Positions 27,565 to 35,566 of a stretch of 64,000 bases of DNA are shown here, in pieces; positions within the stretch are counted from its first letter, which is position 1, and each line of letters opens with the position of its first letter. Origin of the DNA: CAZHVS01 sp964536015 (lineage in GTDB: Bacteria; Bacteroidota; Ignavibacteria; Ignavibacteriales; Ignavibacteriaceae); assembly GCA_964536015.1 (NCBI GenBank), contig CAZHVS010000007.1, positions 106,594 through 170,593 on the forward strand, in the 5' to 3' direction. The position numbers and the translations under genes were made by a program. Below the pieces are notes generated by a model. That model saw nothing but the letters and a program-made list of their open reading frames with translations. It had not been told where the DNA came from and searched no databases.

Positions 27565-27589
27565 AAGGCTGCCTTATCAAGACAGCCTT
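27565..27589 (-). terminator. Intrinsic terminator for the VWA lipoprotein gene
   Basis: A 7-bp stem, AAGGCTG (27565-27571) with CAGCCTT (27583-27589), is followed on the minus strand by a T-run (the A-run at 27552-27566). It lies 25 nt past the stop of the minus-strand VWA gene and just past the stop of the converging PAP2 gene. Confidence 0.8.
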
Positions 27590-27613
27590 ATAATTTATAA
27601 ATAAATTACTTCG

Positions 27614-28765
27614 TCAGTACGTTACTTTATATTCTTTTTTGCCGTCAGCAGTAGTTGTAATAATTGTAATAACAACAGTGTGCTGAGTGTTGTTATTATT
27701 TCCAATATATTCAACAAGATAACTATTAGACAAAGCACCAGTAACAGGTAAATTTAATAAATTTAAATCGTATGAAGTTGAATGTATAAATTTAATTGTT
27801 CCACCTGTACATTCAGACAATTTCCAAGGTCTTTCATAGCTTGCATTCCAATCTGTGTAATTGTTCCATTCTTTAGATGTATCAGGAACTGAACCTGTCC
27901 AATATGAATTAGGAACACTGAACACAGTATGAATTGTTGCTTTGCCTGAAAACTTTGCACAAGCATAAGTGGTCTTATAAATAGAACTTCCTGGTTGAGT
28001 TCCTTCATCAGTGAAAGCAATAAATATTCTCTGTGCACCAGATCGCCAAGTGTAAAAAGTATCTGCAAAACTTGCCGCCTTAACCAGATTTTCACCATAT
28101 ACACTTGTAGCAAAGGAATATGCTTTAGTTGCAAGAGAGGCACTATCTGTCCCTGAAAATCCATAAGTTCGGCTTGTCCCCGTATATCCAGTTCTATTCA
28201 AAAAATTTGAAATATTGGTTGCAGTTGTAAAATTAATACCTCCTGCTATTTCACCACCACTATATCCTTGTCCAACTACTGCAAATTTTACATCAAGACC
28301 ACTTGCCTGTAAATAATTTGCAAATTTAATAATGCCTGCAGCTATAGAATCAGCTTCTTCATACATGCTGCCGGAATTATCTACCAAGAAACAAACGTCA
28401 GCAGTTAGCGTTGTACCACTACCAACCTTTGTAACTTTCAAGCCCTGAGTTACTCCATCTTCTGTTATAAAGATGTTTGATGATGATGGATTTGAACTAT
28501 TGTATGTAAGTGTGATAGGATTACCTGTAGTAGGGTCTAATAATCCAGTCAAGTTAATTTGAATTCTGCTTGGGTTACTTGCCGGTGAAGTAAACGTTGC
28601 TGTTGGTTGAATATTATTAATTGTTGGTGCGGGAACAGTAACATTTACAGGGTCGGTCGGTATGTCGTTGTTACCACTGGGAGAAGTAGGATTGTCGTCT
28701 TTTTTCTTACATCCAATAAGCAGAAAAACGATTAAAAGTGAATAAATAAAGAATAACTTTTTCAT
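27614..28765 (-). CDS. VWA-domain lipoprotein
   Basis: A 383-residue lipoprotein. The lipobox is LLIGC (Cys19), followed by a Lys/Asp-rich and Pro/Thr-rich linker (about 20-60). An Ig-like strand region (about 60-122) precedes a von Willebrand A domain that begins at ADVCFLVDNSGSM. The MIDAS metal site DxSxS is intact (Asp129, Ser131, Ser133), so it should bind a divalent ion and a protein ligand. A conserved-looking tail with strands ends YKVTY. No operon partner is adjacent. It could be an adhesion or surface-complex protein; the partner is unknown. Confidence 0.82.
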   Translation of the reverse strand: MKKLFFIYSLLIVFLLIGCKKKDDNPTSPSGNNDIPTDPVNVTVPAPTINNIQPTATFTSPASNPSRIQINLTGLLDPTTGNPITLTYNSSNPSSSNIFITEDGVTQGLKVTKVGSGTTLTADVCFLVDNSGSMYEEADSIAAGIIKFANYLQASGLDVKFAVVGQGYSGGEIAGGINFTTATNISNFLNRTGYTGTSRTYGFSGTDSASLATKAYSFATSVYGENLVKAASFADTFYTWRSGAQRIFIAFTDEGTQPGSSIYKTTYACAKFSGKATIHTVFSVPNSYWTGSVPDTSKEWNNYTDWNASYERPWKLSECTGGTIKFIHSTSYDLNLLNLPVTGALSNSYLVEYIGNNNNTQHTVVITIITTTADGKKEYKVTY

Positions 28766-28882
28766 ATAGCTCCTTGTATATTGATTAAAGAATAATTAAA
28801 AAACAAATTTATTTCTTTGATTTTTCCAAGTCAAAATTAAATTAATTATTCCTAAAATCAAATATTGTTTTGTAAAAAAAAA

Positions 28883-28901
28883 GAGCGAAGTGATTTCGCT
28901 C
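28883..28901 (-). terminator. Intrinsic terminator of the ccm operon
   Basis: A 7-bp GC-rich stem, GAGCGAA (28883-28889) with TTCGCTC (28895-28901), is followed on the minus strand by about ten T residues. It lies about 20 nt past the ccmF stop and should end the ten-gene transcript. Confidence 0.9.
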
Positions 28902-28922
28902 TCATTTAATTTAGTTCTATCA

Positions 28923-31316
28923 TCATGCTAATGACTCACGTAACCTTCTATACATTGAGACAAAAAATCCCATTGTTAATATCCCTACACCAATCCATAC
29001 AAAACTGACAAACGGCTTCGTACTTACTGTAACAGAAAGAAATTCTTTTGGAGAAGTAGCTGTAACCTGTGAATTTATAACCGACAGAACAAGATTGGCT
29101 TTTTTAGAAACAGGATCAATGTTTTCAATATCAACTATAATTCCTGCTTCATCAATTTTTGCTGGAATGTTTTGCATCTGATTATTTGTATTTACAAGCA
29201 ATACTTCGGATTCATATTTTCTGCCTGATTTTTCAATTTCGAGTTTTGCACCCATTTTAAAATCACCGCCGGTTCGCATCACCTGTAAATCGGGTTTAAT
29301 AAATTCCAAATATTTAATATTAGCTTCATTGAATTGAATTATATCACCAATATTCATAGTCGAATGAGTAACATTACTTCTATCTGTTTGTCCTTCATCA
29401 TAACTAACAGGAGAAACGTAAAAATCTTTGAATAATCCTTCAAGTATATCTGGTTCCCTCATCAGACCATTATTAAATGGACTTATATACATAACCGGTT
29501 TAATCTTCTGTGACGAGTTCCCTTTTTTTACGTTAATGATAAACTCATACTTTGTATTATTTTCAATTGGATTGATGCCTGCAAACTCAAGCTGATAACC
29601 AAGAGCATTAACCGATTTTCCTTTTTCAATATCTATATCCATATGTTCACTATAAGCAGAAGAGCCGATCACTCCCAAAATAAAAACAGCAATACCAATG
29701 TGTGAAATATATGACCCAAGCATTGATTTATTCCCTTTAATTACTTTTAATGCAATTTCAATGTTGACAAAAATCGTAAACAAAGCAGAAGTCGAAAGAA
29801 AAATCATCATTAAATTATAAACTTTTCCAAAAGCTATAATTAAAATTGTAGAGACAATTGTAGCAATGATAGAAAAGCGAGATTGTTTAATCATCTCCTT
29901 GCCATCAGTTTCTTTCCACTTCAGTAAAAGACTAAATCCGTTTAATAAACCAATAATTATTGCAAGAGGAACATGCATCCTGTTATAAAAAGAAGTTTGT
30001 ACAGACATTCCAAAAATCGGAGCAGATGTACCAAGCAGTACTATCAAAGCAGAAGCACCTAATGCAACTGCTGCAGAAAATAAGGATAATTCACGAGATA
30101 AAATACTTTCATCCGTTTCTGTTTTTTCAGACAAAGACTTCCATCTGTAAATTATCATCCCTGCACCAAGTAGAGTAAATGTTATTACAAATATTACCAG
30201 GAACAAATAAACAACCCTTCCCGGTTCAGCAAAAGAATGAACTGAAGAATCTCCAAGTATTCCACTTCTTGTTAAAAAAGTTGAATAAATTACCAGCACA
30301 TAAACAAGAATACTAAGTATCAAATTTGTTTTTGCATACTTTCCTATTCCACCTGTTTTTTGTTGAGTTCTTTTTTGAACAATCATTGTATGAATAGCTG
30401 CAACACTAACAAGCCATGGAACAAGAGAAGAATTTTCAACAGGATCCCAAGCCCAATAGCCCCCCCAACCAAGAATTCCGTAAGCCCAATAGCCGCCCAG
30501 CATAATTCCTAAACCGAGTACACCAGAACCTGCAAGAAGCCAAGGCAATGACTGCTTTATCCAATCTTTATAATCATTTTTCATTAGTGCTGAAACGGCA
30601 AAAGAAAAAGGAACAGTTGCCATTGCAAATCCAGCAAATAAAATAGGTGGATGAATCTGCATCCAGAAATTTTGTAAAAGTGGATTCAATCCTTTTCCGT
30701 GAATAATAAAATCACTTATTGCAATACCGGTTGCATTGAATTGTGCCACAAGAGTTAGATCTATTTTTATTAAATTTTGTCCTGAGCTCTGGTCGCTGAA
30801 CATATAATTCTGTAAAAACGGTAAATTGAAAAAAGCAGAATTTAATTTAGCTGCATCTAGAAATGTTGGTTCAGCCCAGACATACATAAAAGGACTTTTC
30901 ATTAAAGGCGAAACCATTATCAACAAGAAAGATGTTGCAAGGGTAAACACAGACATTACCCTTGCTTCAAGGTCCTCCCTCTTTGAAGTATATGATTGTA
31001 AAAAAACTCCAATAATGGAAGTTAATAGAAGCCAGAGTAAAAAACTACCTTCTTGTCCTGCCCAAAAAGTAGAAATTAAAAATCCAATCGACAGGTCGTC
31101 ATTACTGTATTCATAAATATATTTATACTGGTATTGATGTGTAAGTATAAGATAAAGTAAAAATGAAGATGCAACTATAATCAACATCGTCATTAGATGA
31201 TATGATAACCTTGCATAATTTAGAGTATTTTTGTTCCCTTTATAATTCAGATAAAACATTATCATTGAAAACACACTAAACACTAATGCAACAGATAATA
31301 TGATATTGCCCGCCAT
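28923..31316 (-). CDS. ccmF: Cytochrome c heme lyase subunit CcmF
   Basis: This 797-residue inner-membrane protein of System I cytochrome c maturation takes heme from CcmE and joins it to apocytochrome c. It has about 14-15 transmembrane helices and the tryptophan-rich WWD heme-handling segment WGGYWAWDPVENSSLVPWL (about 282-300). Further signs are QIHPPILFAGFA with a conserved His and LTRSGILGDSSVHSFAE. A C-terminal periplasmic part (about 560-760) precedes the last helix. It is about 150 residues longer than the E. coli protein, mostly in the C-terminal periplasmic region. It is the last gene of the operon, 41 nt after ccmE, and ends at a strong terminator. Confidence 0.93.
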   Translation of the reverse strand: MAGNIILSVALVFSVFSMIMFYLNYKGNKNTLNYARLSYHLMTMLIIVASSFLLYLILTHQYQYKYIYEYSNDDLSIGFLISTFWAGQEGSFLLWLLLTSIIGVFLQSYTSKREDLEARVMSVFTLATSFLLIMVSPLMKSPFMYVWAEPTFLDAAKLNSAFFNLPFLQNYMFSDQSSGQNLIKIDLTLVAQFNATGIAISDFIIHGKGLNPLLQNFWMQIHPPILFAGFAMATVPFSFAVSALMKNDYKDWIKQSLPWLLAGSGVLGLGIMLGGYWAYGILGWGGYWAWDPVENSSLVPWLVSVAAIHTMIVQKRTQQKTGGIGKYAKTNLILSILVYVLVIYSTFLTRSGILGDSSVHSFAEPGRVVYLFLVIFVITFTLLGAGMIIYRWKSLSEKTETDESILSRELSLFSAAVALGASALIVLLGTSAPIFGMSVQTSFYNRMHVPLAIIIGLLNGFSLLLKWKETDGKEMIKQSRFSIIATIVSTILIIAFGKVYNLMMIFLSTSALFTIFVNIEIALKVIKGNKSMLGSYISHIGIAVFILGVIGSSAYSEHMDIDIEKGKSVNALGYQLEFAGINPIENNTKYEFIINVKKGNSSQKIKPVMYISPFNNGLMREPDILEGLFKDFYVSPVSYDEGQTDRSNVTHSTMNIGDIIQFNEANIKYLEFIKPDLQVMRTGGDFKMGAKLEIEKSGRKYESEVLLVNTNNQMQNIPAKIDEAGIIVDIENIDPVSKKANLVLSVINSQVTATSPKEFLSVTVSTKPFVSFVWIGVGILTMGFFVSMYRRLRESLA

Positions 31317-31357
31317 TAAAACTCCTTTAAAAATTATTTCTTTAAGTTAAATTTCCT

Positions 31358-31744
31358 TTAAGAAGATTTAACTGTTTTCTGATCCTGGTACTTTGAAGGA
31401 CATTTTGTCAAAATTTCTTTAGCTTGAAAACATCCATCTTTATAAACACCCGTAACAACAACACTCGTAGCTGATTCAAAATTATTTGGGATTGTACCGC
31501 TGCAAATTACCTTCATCTCTTTTCCTTTGTCATCTTTCATATAAAATGAAAAGGTCTTTTGTTGTTTATTAATTTCATAATTTTTTTCTTTAACCCAGCT
31601 GCCAGTTGCTTTTACAACTCTTTGCTTTTCCATCACTTTGGTAAAATCACTTTCATATTGAATGTTGCTTTGTGTAAAAAGATATAACATCAATCCAAGA
31701 AAGACTACAACGATAATACCACCAAAGATATATTTATTATTCAT
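31358..31744 (-). CDS. ccmE: Heme chaperone CcmE, Cys variant
   Basis: A 128-residue protein anchored by one N-terminal helix (about 5-23), with a periplasmic OB-fold. Seen: VVKATGSWVKEKNY, and GTIPNNFESATSVVVTGVYKDGCFQAKEILTKC. CcmE normally holds heme through a His in HxxxY (E. coli His130). Here the site reads CPSKY, so Cys115 replaces His and Tyr119 is kept. This CxxxY form is known from archaea and some sulfate reducers and marks the variant System I without CcmH. The start overlaps the ccmD stop (ATGA). Confidence 0.9.
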   Translation of the reverse strand: MNNKYIFGGIIVVVFLGLMLYLFTQSNIQYESDFTKVMEKQRVVKATGSWVKEKNYEINKQQKTFSFYMKDDKGKEMKVICSGTIPNNFESATSVVVTGVYKDGCFQAKEILTKCPSKYQDQKTVKSS

Positions 31745-31884
31745 ATTTTATTTTCCTTGACCTCTTTTTCAATCTTCTTTAAACGTTTATCTAAACTGAA
31801 CAAGTATGAAAATATTCCTGTCCAGACAATCAGTACAATAATCATCACAATATAAATAGCATTATTTGCGAAAAAGTTTTCCAC
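31741..31884 (-). CDS. ccmD: CcmD-like small membrane protein
   Basis: A 47-residue reading frame with a GTG start at 31884, preceded by TGAGGTGAATT, a good ribosome site. One transmembrane helix runs from about residue 10 to 29 (IYIVMIIVLIVWTGIFSYLF), followed by the charged coil SLDKRLKKIEKEVKENK. Small size, a single helix followed by a basic coiled tail, and position between ccmC and ccmE match CcmD, which helps release holo-CcmE from the CcmABC transporter. The stop overlaps the ccmE start as ATGA. It is short and uses GTG, so gene finders may miss it. Confidence 0.85.
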   Translation of the reverse strand: MENFFANNAIYIVMIIVLIVWTGIFSYLFSLDKRLKKIEKEVKENKI

Positions 31885-31897
31885 AATTCACCTCACA

Positions 31898-32596
31898 TTA
31901 TTTTAATTTTTTATCGAATTTATCTTTTATTATAAGAGATTTATATCCAATATTCCAAATCCAGAAATACAAAATTGTAAAAGCAATTAATGAAATAAAG
32001 AATACGAGAAACATATTACCATTCATTTTAAAATTTACTACAGGACCAGCATTTGTATCATCAGCCGAACCCGGATGAAGCCCTTTCATAATTCTTGGCA
32101 TAATAAAAATAAAAAAAGGAACAGTAATGAAAGCAATAGATGAATATACAGCTGATAAAGAAGCCCTCTTCTCTTCATTTTCGACTGCTGAGCGGAGAGC
32201 AAATAAAGCTCCATAGATTAATAACAAAGCAAATATACTCGTTTGTCTTGGGTCCCAACTCCAAAAAGAACCCCAAGCAAATTTAGACCAGACTGCTCCG
32301 GTAACTGTTGCAAGAATGCAAAAAATCATTCCAAGCTGAGCAGATGTAAATGCTTTTGCATCATCATCAAGATTTCTTTTCTTCAGGTATTTTACACTAA
32401 AAATAGTTGACATCAAAAAAGCAAGAACTGTTAACCATGCTGTGGGAACATGGAAAAAAATTATTTTAGCATTTTCTCCAAGTCCTGGAATATTCGGAAA
32501 TTCATACCATTTTACGGGTTGGTCAATAACCGGAAATGATATTCCTGCAACCACAACAAAAACCATTAAGATAAAAAGAAATGTTTTCCAAATCAT
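31898..32596 (-). CDS. ccmC: Heme-handling membrane protein CcmC
   Basis: This 232-residue inner-membrane protein has six helices and the tryptophan-rich WWD-type segment WGSFWSWDPRQTSIFALL (about 105-122). His near FFHVPTAWLT (about 48-57) and a later motif SSIAFITVPFF fit the heme ligands and fold of CcmC, which gives heme to CcmE. It lies 27 nt after ccmB and 13 nt before ccmD in the operon. The length matches the E. coli protein (about 245). Confidence 0.92.
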   Translation of the reverse strand: MIWKTFLFILMVFVVVAGISFPVIDQPVKWYEFPNIPGLGENAKIIFFHVPTAWLTVLAFLMSTIFSVKYLKKRNLDDDAKAFTSAQLGMIFCILATVTGAVWSKFAWGSFWSWDPRQTSIFALLLIYGALFALRSAVENEEKRASLSAVYSSIAFITVPFFIFIMPRIMKGLHPGSADDTNAGPVVNFKMNGNMFLVFFISLIAFTILYFWIWNIGYKSLIIKDKFDKKLK

Positions 32597-32623
32597 AATA
32601 AAAATTAATTATTTAATAAAAAT

Positions 32624-33283
32624 TCAATCTTTCCAAATAAAATCAAAAAGCAAAAATGATGCAGAAAGCATTATCACATCGTAACAAAATAAAACTGCAA
32701 GCTCTACAACACCATCAGCCAATCCTACTCCATCCATTGAAAGCTTTGTTATTTCAATAAGAATTAAGATCAGAGGTAAAAGAATTGGAAACGCTAAAAC
32801 AGGATACAGTGTTCCTTTAGAACCCGCCTTAGAAATTATAGCAGCGATTATTGTTGAAGAAACTGCAATTCCGATATTTCCAAGAATGAACGCTGAAATA
32901 AAGAGCAATAAATTTTTAATTACAAACGCTTCAAATAGCATTGAGTAAAGAACTGCTATTATCAGGTTCATTGTAAAGATTAAGATCAAATTAAACAACA
33001 GCTTTCCTCCAAACACAGTTAAAGGAGAGGCTATTAGCTGTAAAGTTAAAGTTGTACCTCTTTCTTCTTCTGATACAAATGCTCTTGATAACCCGCTCAT
33101 TGATGTAAAAAAGATAACTACCCAGAACAAACCACCCGCAAGATAATCGGAGATTTTTTCATTTCCTATGGAAAATAAAATAACACTTATAGCTACAAGT
33201 ATAAACATAGCAAGTGAATTAACAGCATATCTTGTTCTTACTTCTGAAGAAAAATCTTTTTTAAACAACCAATAGGATTTCAT
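32624..33283 (-). CDS. ccmB: Heme ABC transporter permease CcmB
   Basis: A 219-residue inner-membrane protein with six helices. It starts with a cytoplasmic segment KDFSSEVRTRYAVNS, then long hydrophobic stretches, and includes SGLSRAFVSEEERGTTLTLQL (in part: EERGTTLTLQL, about 76-86), typical of CcmB. With CcmA, CcmC and CcmD it forms the ABC complex that uses ATP to free holo-CcmE. Its ATG overlaps the ccmA stop (ATGA). Confidence 0.9.
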   Translation of the reverse strand: MKSYWLFKKDFSSEVRTRYAVNSLAMFILVAISVILFSIGNEKISDYLAGGLFWVVIFFTSMSGLSRAFVSEEERGTTLTLQLIASPLTVFGGKLLFNLILIFTMNLIIAVLYSMLFEAFVIKNLLLFISAFILGNIGIAVSSTIIAAIISKAGSKGTLYPVLAFPILLPLILILIEITKLSMDGVGLADGVVELAVLFCYDVIMLSASFLLFDFIWKD

Positions 33284-33918
33284 TTATCGTTCCTGTATCC
33301 GCTAAGATTTAAGACGCTTGAACACAATTTAAGATCTTGTTCTTCATTGGATGCAACCAGTACAATGTTTGATTCAGCTTCTTTTTTTATGAGGCTATAA
33401 ATTTTTTCTTTTCCCTCTTCATCGAGATTGGACGTTGGTTCATCAAGTATCAATAAATCAGGAGAATGAATCATTGCAAAAATAAATTTCATTCTTTGTT
33501 TCATTCCCGAAGAATAAGTCTTTAATAAATCTTTTCTTCTATCATGCAATCCAACTGCATTAAAAAGAAAATCAAATCGCTCTTTCTCAAAATTTTTCCC
33601 TCGTATCTTTTCAATAACTTTAATGTTTTCCTCAGCAGAGAATTCATCATAAAGCACAAGATATGGGGAGACAAAACCAATATAATTATGCAGCTCTTCG
33701 GAATTGATTTTTTTTCCATTGCAAGAATGAATAAGCTGTCCGCCAGAAGGAGATATTATACCTGCAAGAATTTTGACTAAAGTTGATTTTCCAGAACCAT
33801 TAGGACCCGCAATTCCATAAATTCCATTTTCTGTAAAATCAAGACTTATTTCTTTAAAAATTAATCTTCTGCCAAAATACTTTGAAATCGAATCAACTTT
33901 TAAGGTATAGCTATTCAT
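33280..33918 (-). CDS. ccmA: Heme ABC transporter ATP-binding protein CcmA
   Basis: A 212-residue ATPase with Walker A GPNGSGKST (about 39-47), the ABC signature YSSGMKQR (about 137-144), and Walker B LLILDEPTSNLDEEG (about 157-171). A switch-His-like position reads ASNEEQD, so the H-loop His appears to be replaced. Size and position beside ccmB identify it as CcmA rather than a general exporter subunit. Its start lies 8 nt inside the end of the metalloprotease gene, linking the maturation genes to the upstream secreted-protein genes. Confidence 0.88.
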   Translation of the reverse strand: MNSYTLKVDSISKYFGRRLIFKEISLDFTENGIYGIAGPNGSGKSTLVKILAGIISPSGGQLIHSCNGKKINSEELHNYIGFVSPYLVLYDEFSAEENIKVIEKIRGKNFEKERFDFLFNAVGLHDRRKDLLKTYSSGMKQRMKFIFAMIHSPDLLILDEPTSNLDEEGKEKIYSLIKKEAESNIVLVASNEEQDLKLCSSVLNLSGYRNDK

Positions 33919-35566
33919 TAATAATTACCAATTTACCTTTTTTCACTTTGATGTTATTCTTTACACTATATAGGTAAACACCAGTAGGTAGTTTTTGGTT
34001 CTCAGAATTTCTTCCATTCCATGTTACTACCCAGTTCCCGTAATTATCCCGTGAACAATTTTTTTTAAAGGAACATACTAAATGATTTGAAATTGTAAAG
34101 ACAAAGACTTCAACTTCTACATCCGATAATTCAACCGGGATGCTTATGTAATTACTTTGTCCATCATACTTAAATGGTGAAGGATAAACATAGCTCACTT
34201 CATTAGAAAAAGTTTCAGTCCCTTCTATAAGCAGGTTATTCAATACTTCAGCAACAGCAAAATACTTCAATTCATCAGATGAAACTTTTCGAAAGTAATA
34301 ATCTGATATTTGTTTAAAACCCGTTGTGTTTGCAGATGATAGAGAATATTCGCAGGAAGATGTAACTGATGAATTTGAAATAGCGTTTTGAATATTAGAA
34401 TTACTTAAAAGTACCGTCAGCGAATCATTTTTTCCTGAGGATTTGTTAACAAATCTAATAAAATTATTTGATGAAGGTAGTGCATTGATATTTACAATTC
34501 TTCCCGGAACTGTAAACGATAACTCGCTTGTATGCCGGATTAAAGGATATTTTTCACTTTCTTTAAAATATTTATTGGGAATCGTCCTGTAATTTGTAAA
34601 ATATGTCCAAATGCCAAATTCACTATAAGCTTTTGAAAAATCAGACCCGACATCATTAAGACTGTAATCAATAGCTAATAAAGCTCTCATATTTTTAAGA
34701 TATTCCCACTGTTTTTTAAGAACATTGAAGCCATATTTTTTTTGTAAATAAATATTCCAGACAGCAAGGTTATATCCATTATTAAGTGTAAATACTTTGT
34801 CTGTATTATTGAAATAACTTTTCATGTAACCGTAATAATCATTTACATCATCGAAGACAAATTCTTCCATTGCTGTTGAACACAATTCATAAAAATAAGC
34901 ATCTATAATTTCATCCTGATTATTTCTCCGGAGTATATAATTCCCCATTTGTATAGCATGAAAAAATTCGTGAGCTGCGGTAACTTTTGCTGCATTAATA
35001 CCAGTTGTATAAAACCCTGAAAAATCATTATCTACAACAATAAAACTTGTAAAGGTCAAACTGCCCGGATATATTTCTGTTTCACTTTCAGTATAACCGT
35101 ACATGCCACCAAGATTTATAATGTAAATATCATATTTGTCATCACCACCTAATCCGTTATCTTTTGGTGGAGGAGGATAACCAAGAAAATTCACTTCAAA
35201 ATTATAAGCTGAATCCAGTGCTTTTGCAAAATCTGAAATGTTGTACTTAGGGGCTTCATTTCCTGTAGAGTAATAATGTAACCTAAAAAAACCTTCGGGA
35301 GTAACAATACTTGTATCGGTAGTTGGTCGTGATAAAATTTTATTAATCTTATATTTCAATTTATCCGAAGCAAGGTAGGAGGCAAATTTGATATTATTAA
35401 TCAGTTCGAAACCACATTTAATATAATTTGTATCTTCATTACCAATTTCGGTCGAATTCATATTTATTATTCTTGTACATAAATCACATAAAGAATCAAC
35501 TTTAGCTTCCCTTTTCTGTGCAAGAGAAACTAATGAGATTAAAATTATCGCTAAAAACTTTTTCAT
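33911..35566 (-). CDS. Secreted HExxH metalloprotease-like protein (MXAN_6640-type)
   Basis: A 551-residue exported protein. A signal peptide occupies about residues 1-17. A catalytic region contains TAAHEFFHAIQMGNY with the zinc ligands His199 and His203 and catalytic Glu200; an earlier segment GGDDKYDIYIINLGGMYGYTE fits the metalloproteases often labelled MXAN_6640 family in FCB bacteria. The third zinc ligand may be in the Glu-rich helix CSTAMEEFVFDDVNDYYGY (about 234-252). The C-terminus (about 460-551) is a FlgD-like Ig/sorting domain with SYVYPSPFKY, TWNGRNSENQ and LPTGVYLYSVK, a variant of the T9SS tail. It overlaps ccmA by 8 nt and the FG-GAP gene by 4 nt. The substrate is unknown. 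Confidence 0.75.
   Translation of the reverse strand: MKKFLAIILISLVSLAQKREAKVDSLCDLCTRIINMNSTEIGNEDTNYIKCGFELINNIKFASYLASDKLKYKINKILSRPTTDTSIVTPEGFFRLHYYSTGNEAPKYNISDFAKALDSAYNFEVNFLGYPPPPKDNGLGGDDKYDIYIINLGGMYGYTESETEIYPGSLTFTSFIVVDNDFSGFYTTGINAAKVTAAHEFFHAIQMGNYILRRNNQDEIIDAYFYELCSTAMEEFVFDDVNDYYGYMKSYFNNTDKVFTLNNGYNLAVWNIYLQKKYGFNVLKKQWEYLKNMRALLAIDYSLNDVGSDFSKAYSEFGIWTYFTNYRTIPNKYFKESEKYPLIRHTSELSFTVPGRIVNINALPSSNNFIRFVNKSSGKNDSLTVLLSNSNIQNAISNSSVTSSCEYSLSSANTTGFKQISDYYFRKVSSDELKYFAVAEVLNNLLIEGTETFSNEVSYVYPSPFKYDGQSNYISIPVELSDVEVEVFVFTISNHLVCSFKKNCSRDNYGNWVVTWNGRNSENQKLPTGVYLYSVKNNIKVKKGKLVIINE

Noticed and set aside
27763..28164. 133-codon frame inside the VWA lipoprotein gene
   Set aside because: It is a shadow of the real gene on the same strand, with no start signal and no recognisable domain.
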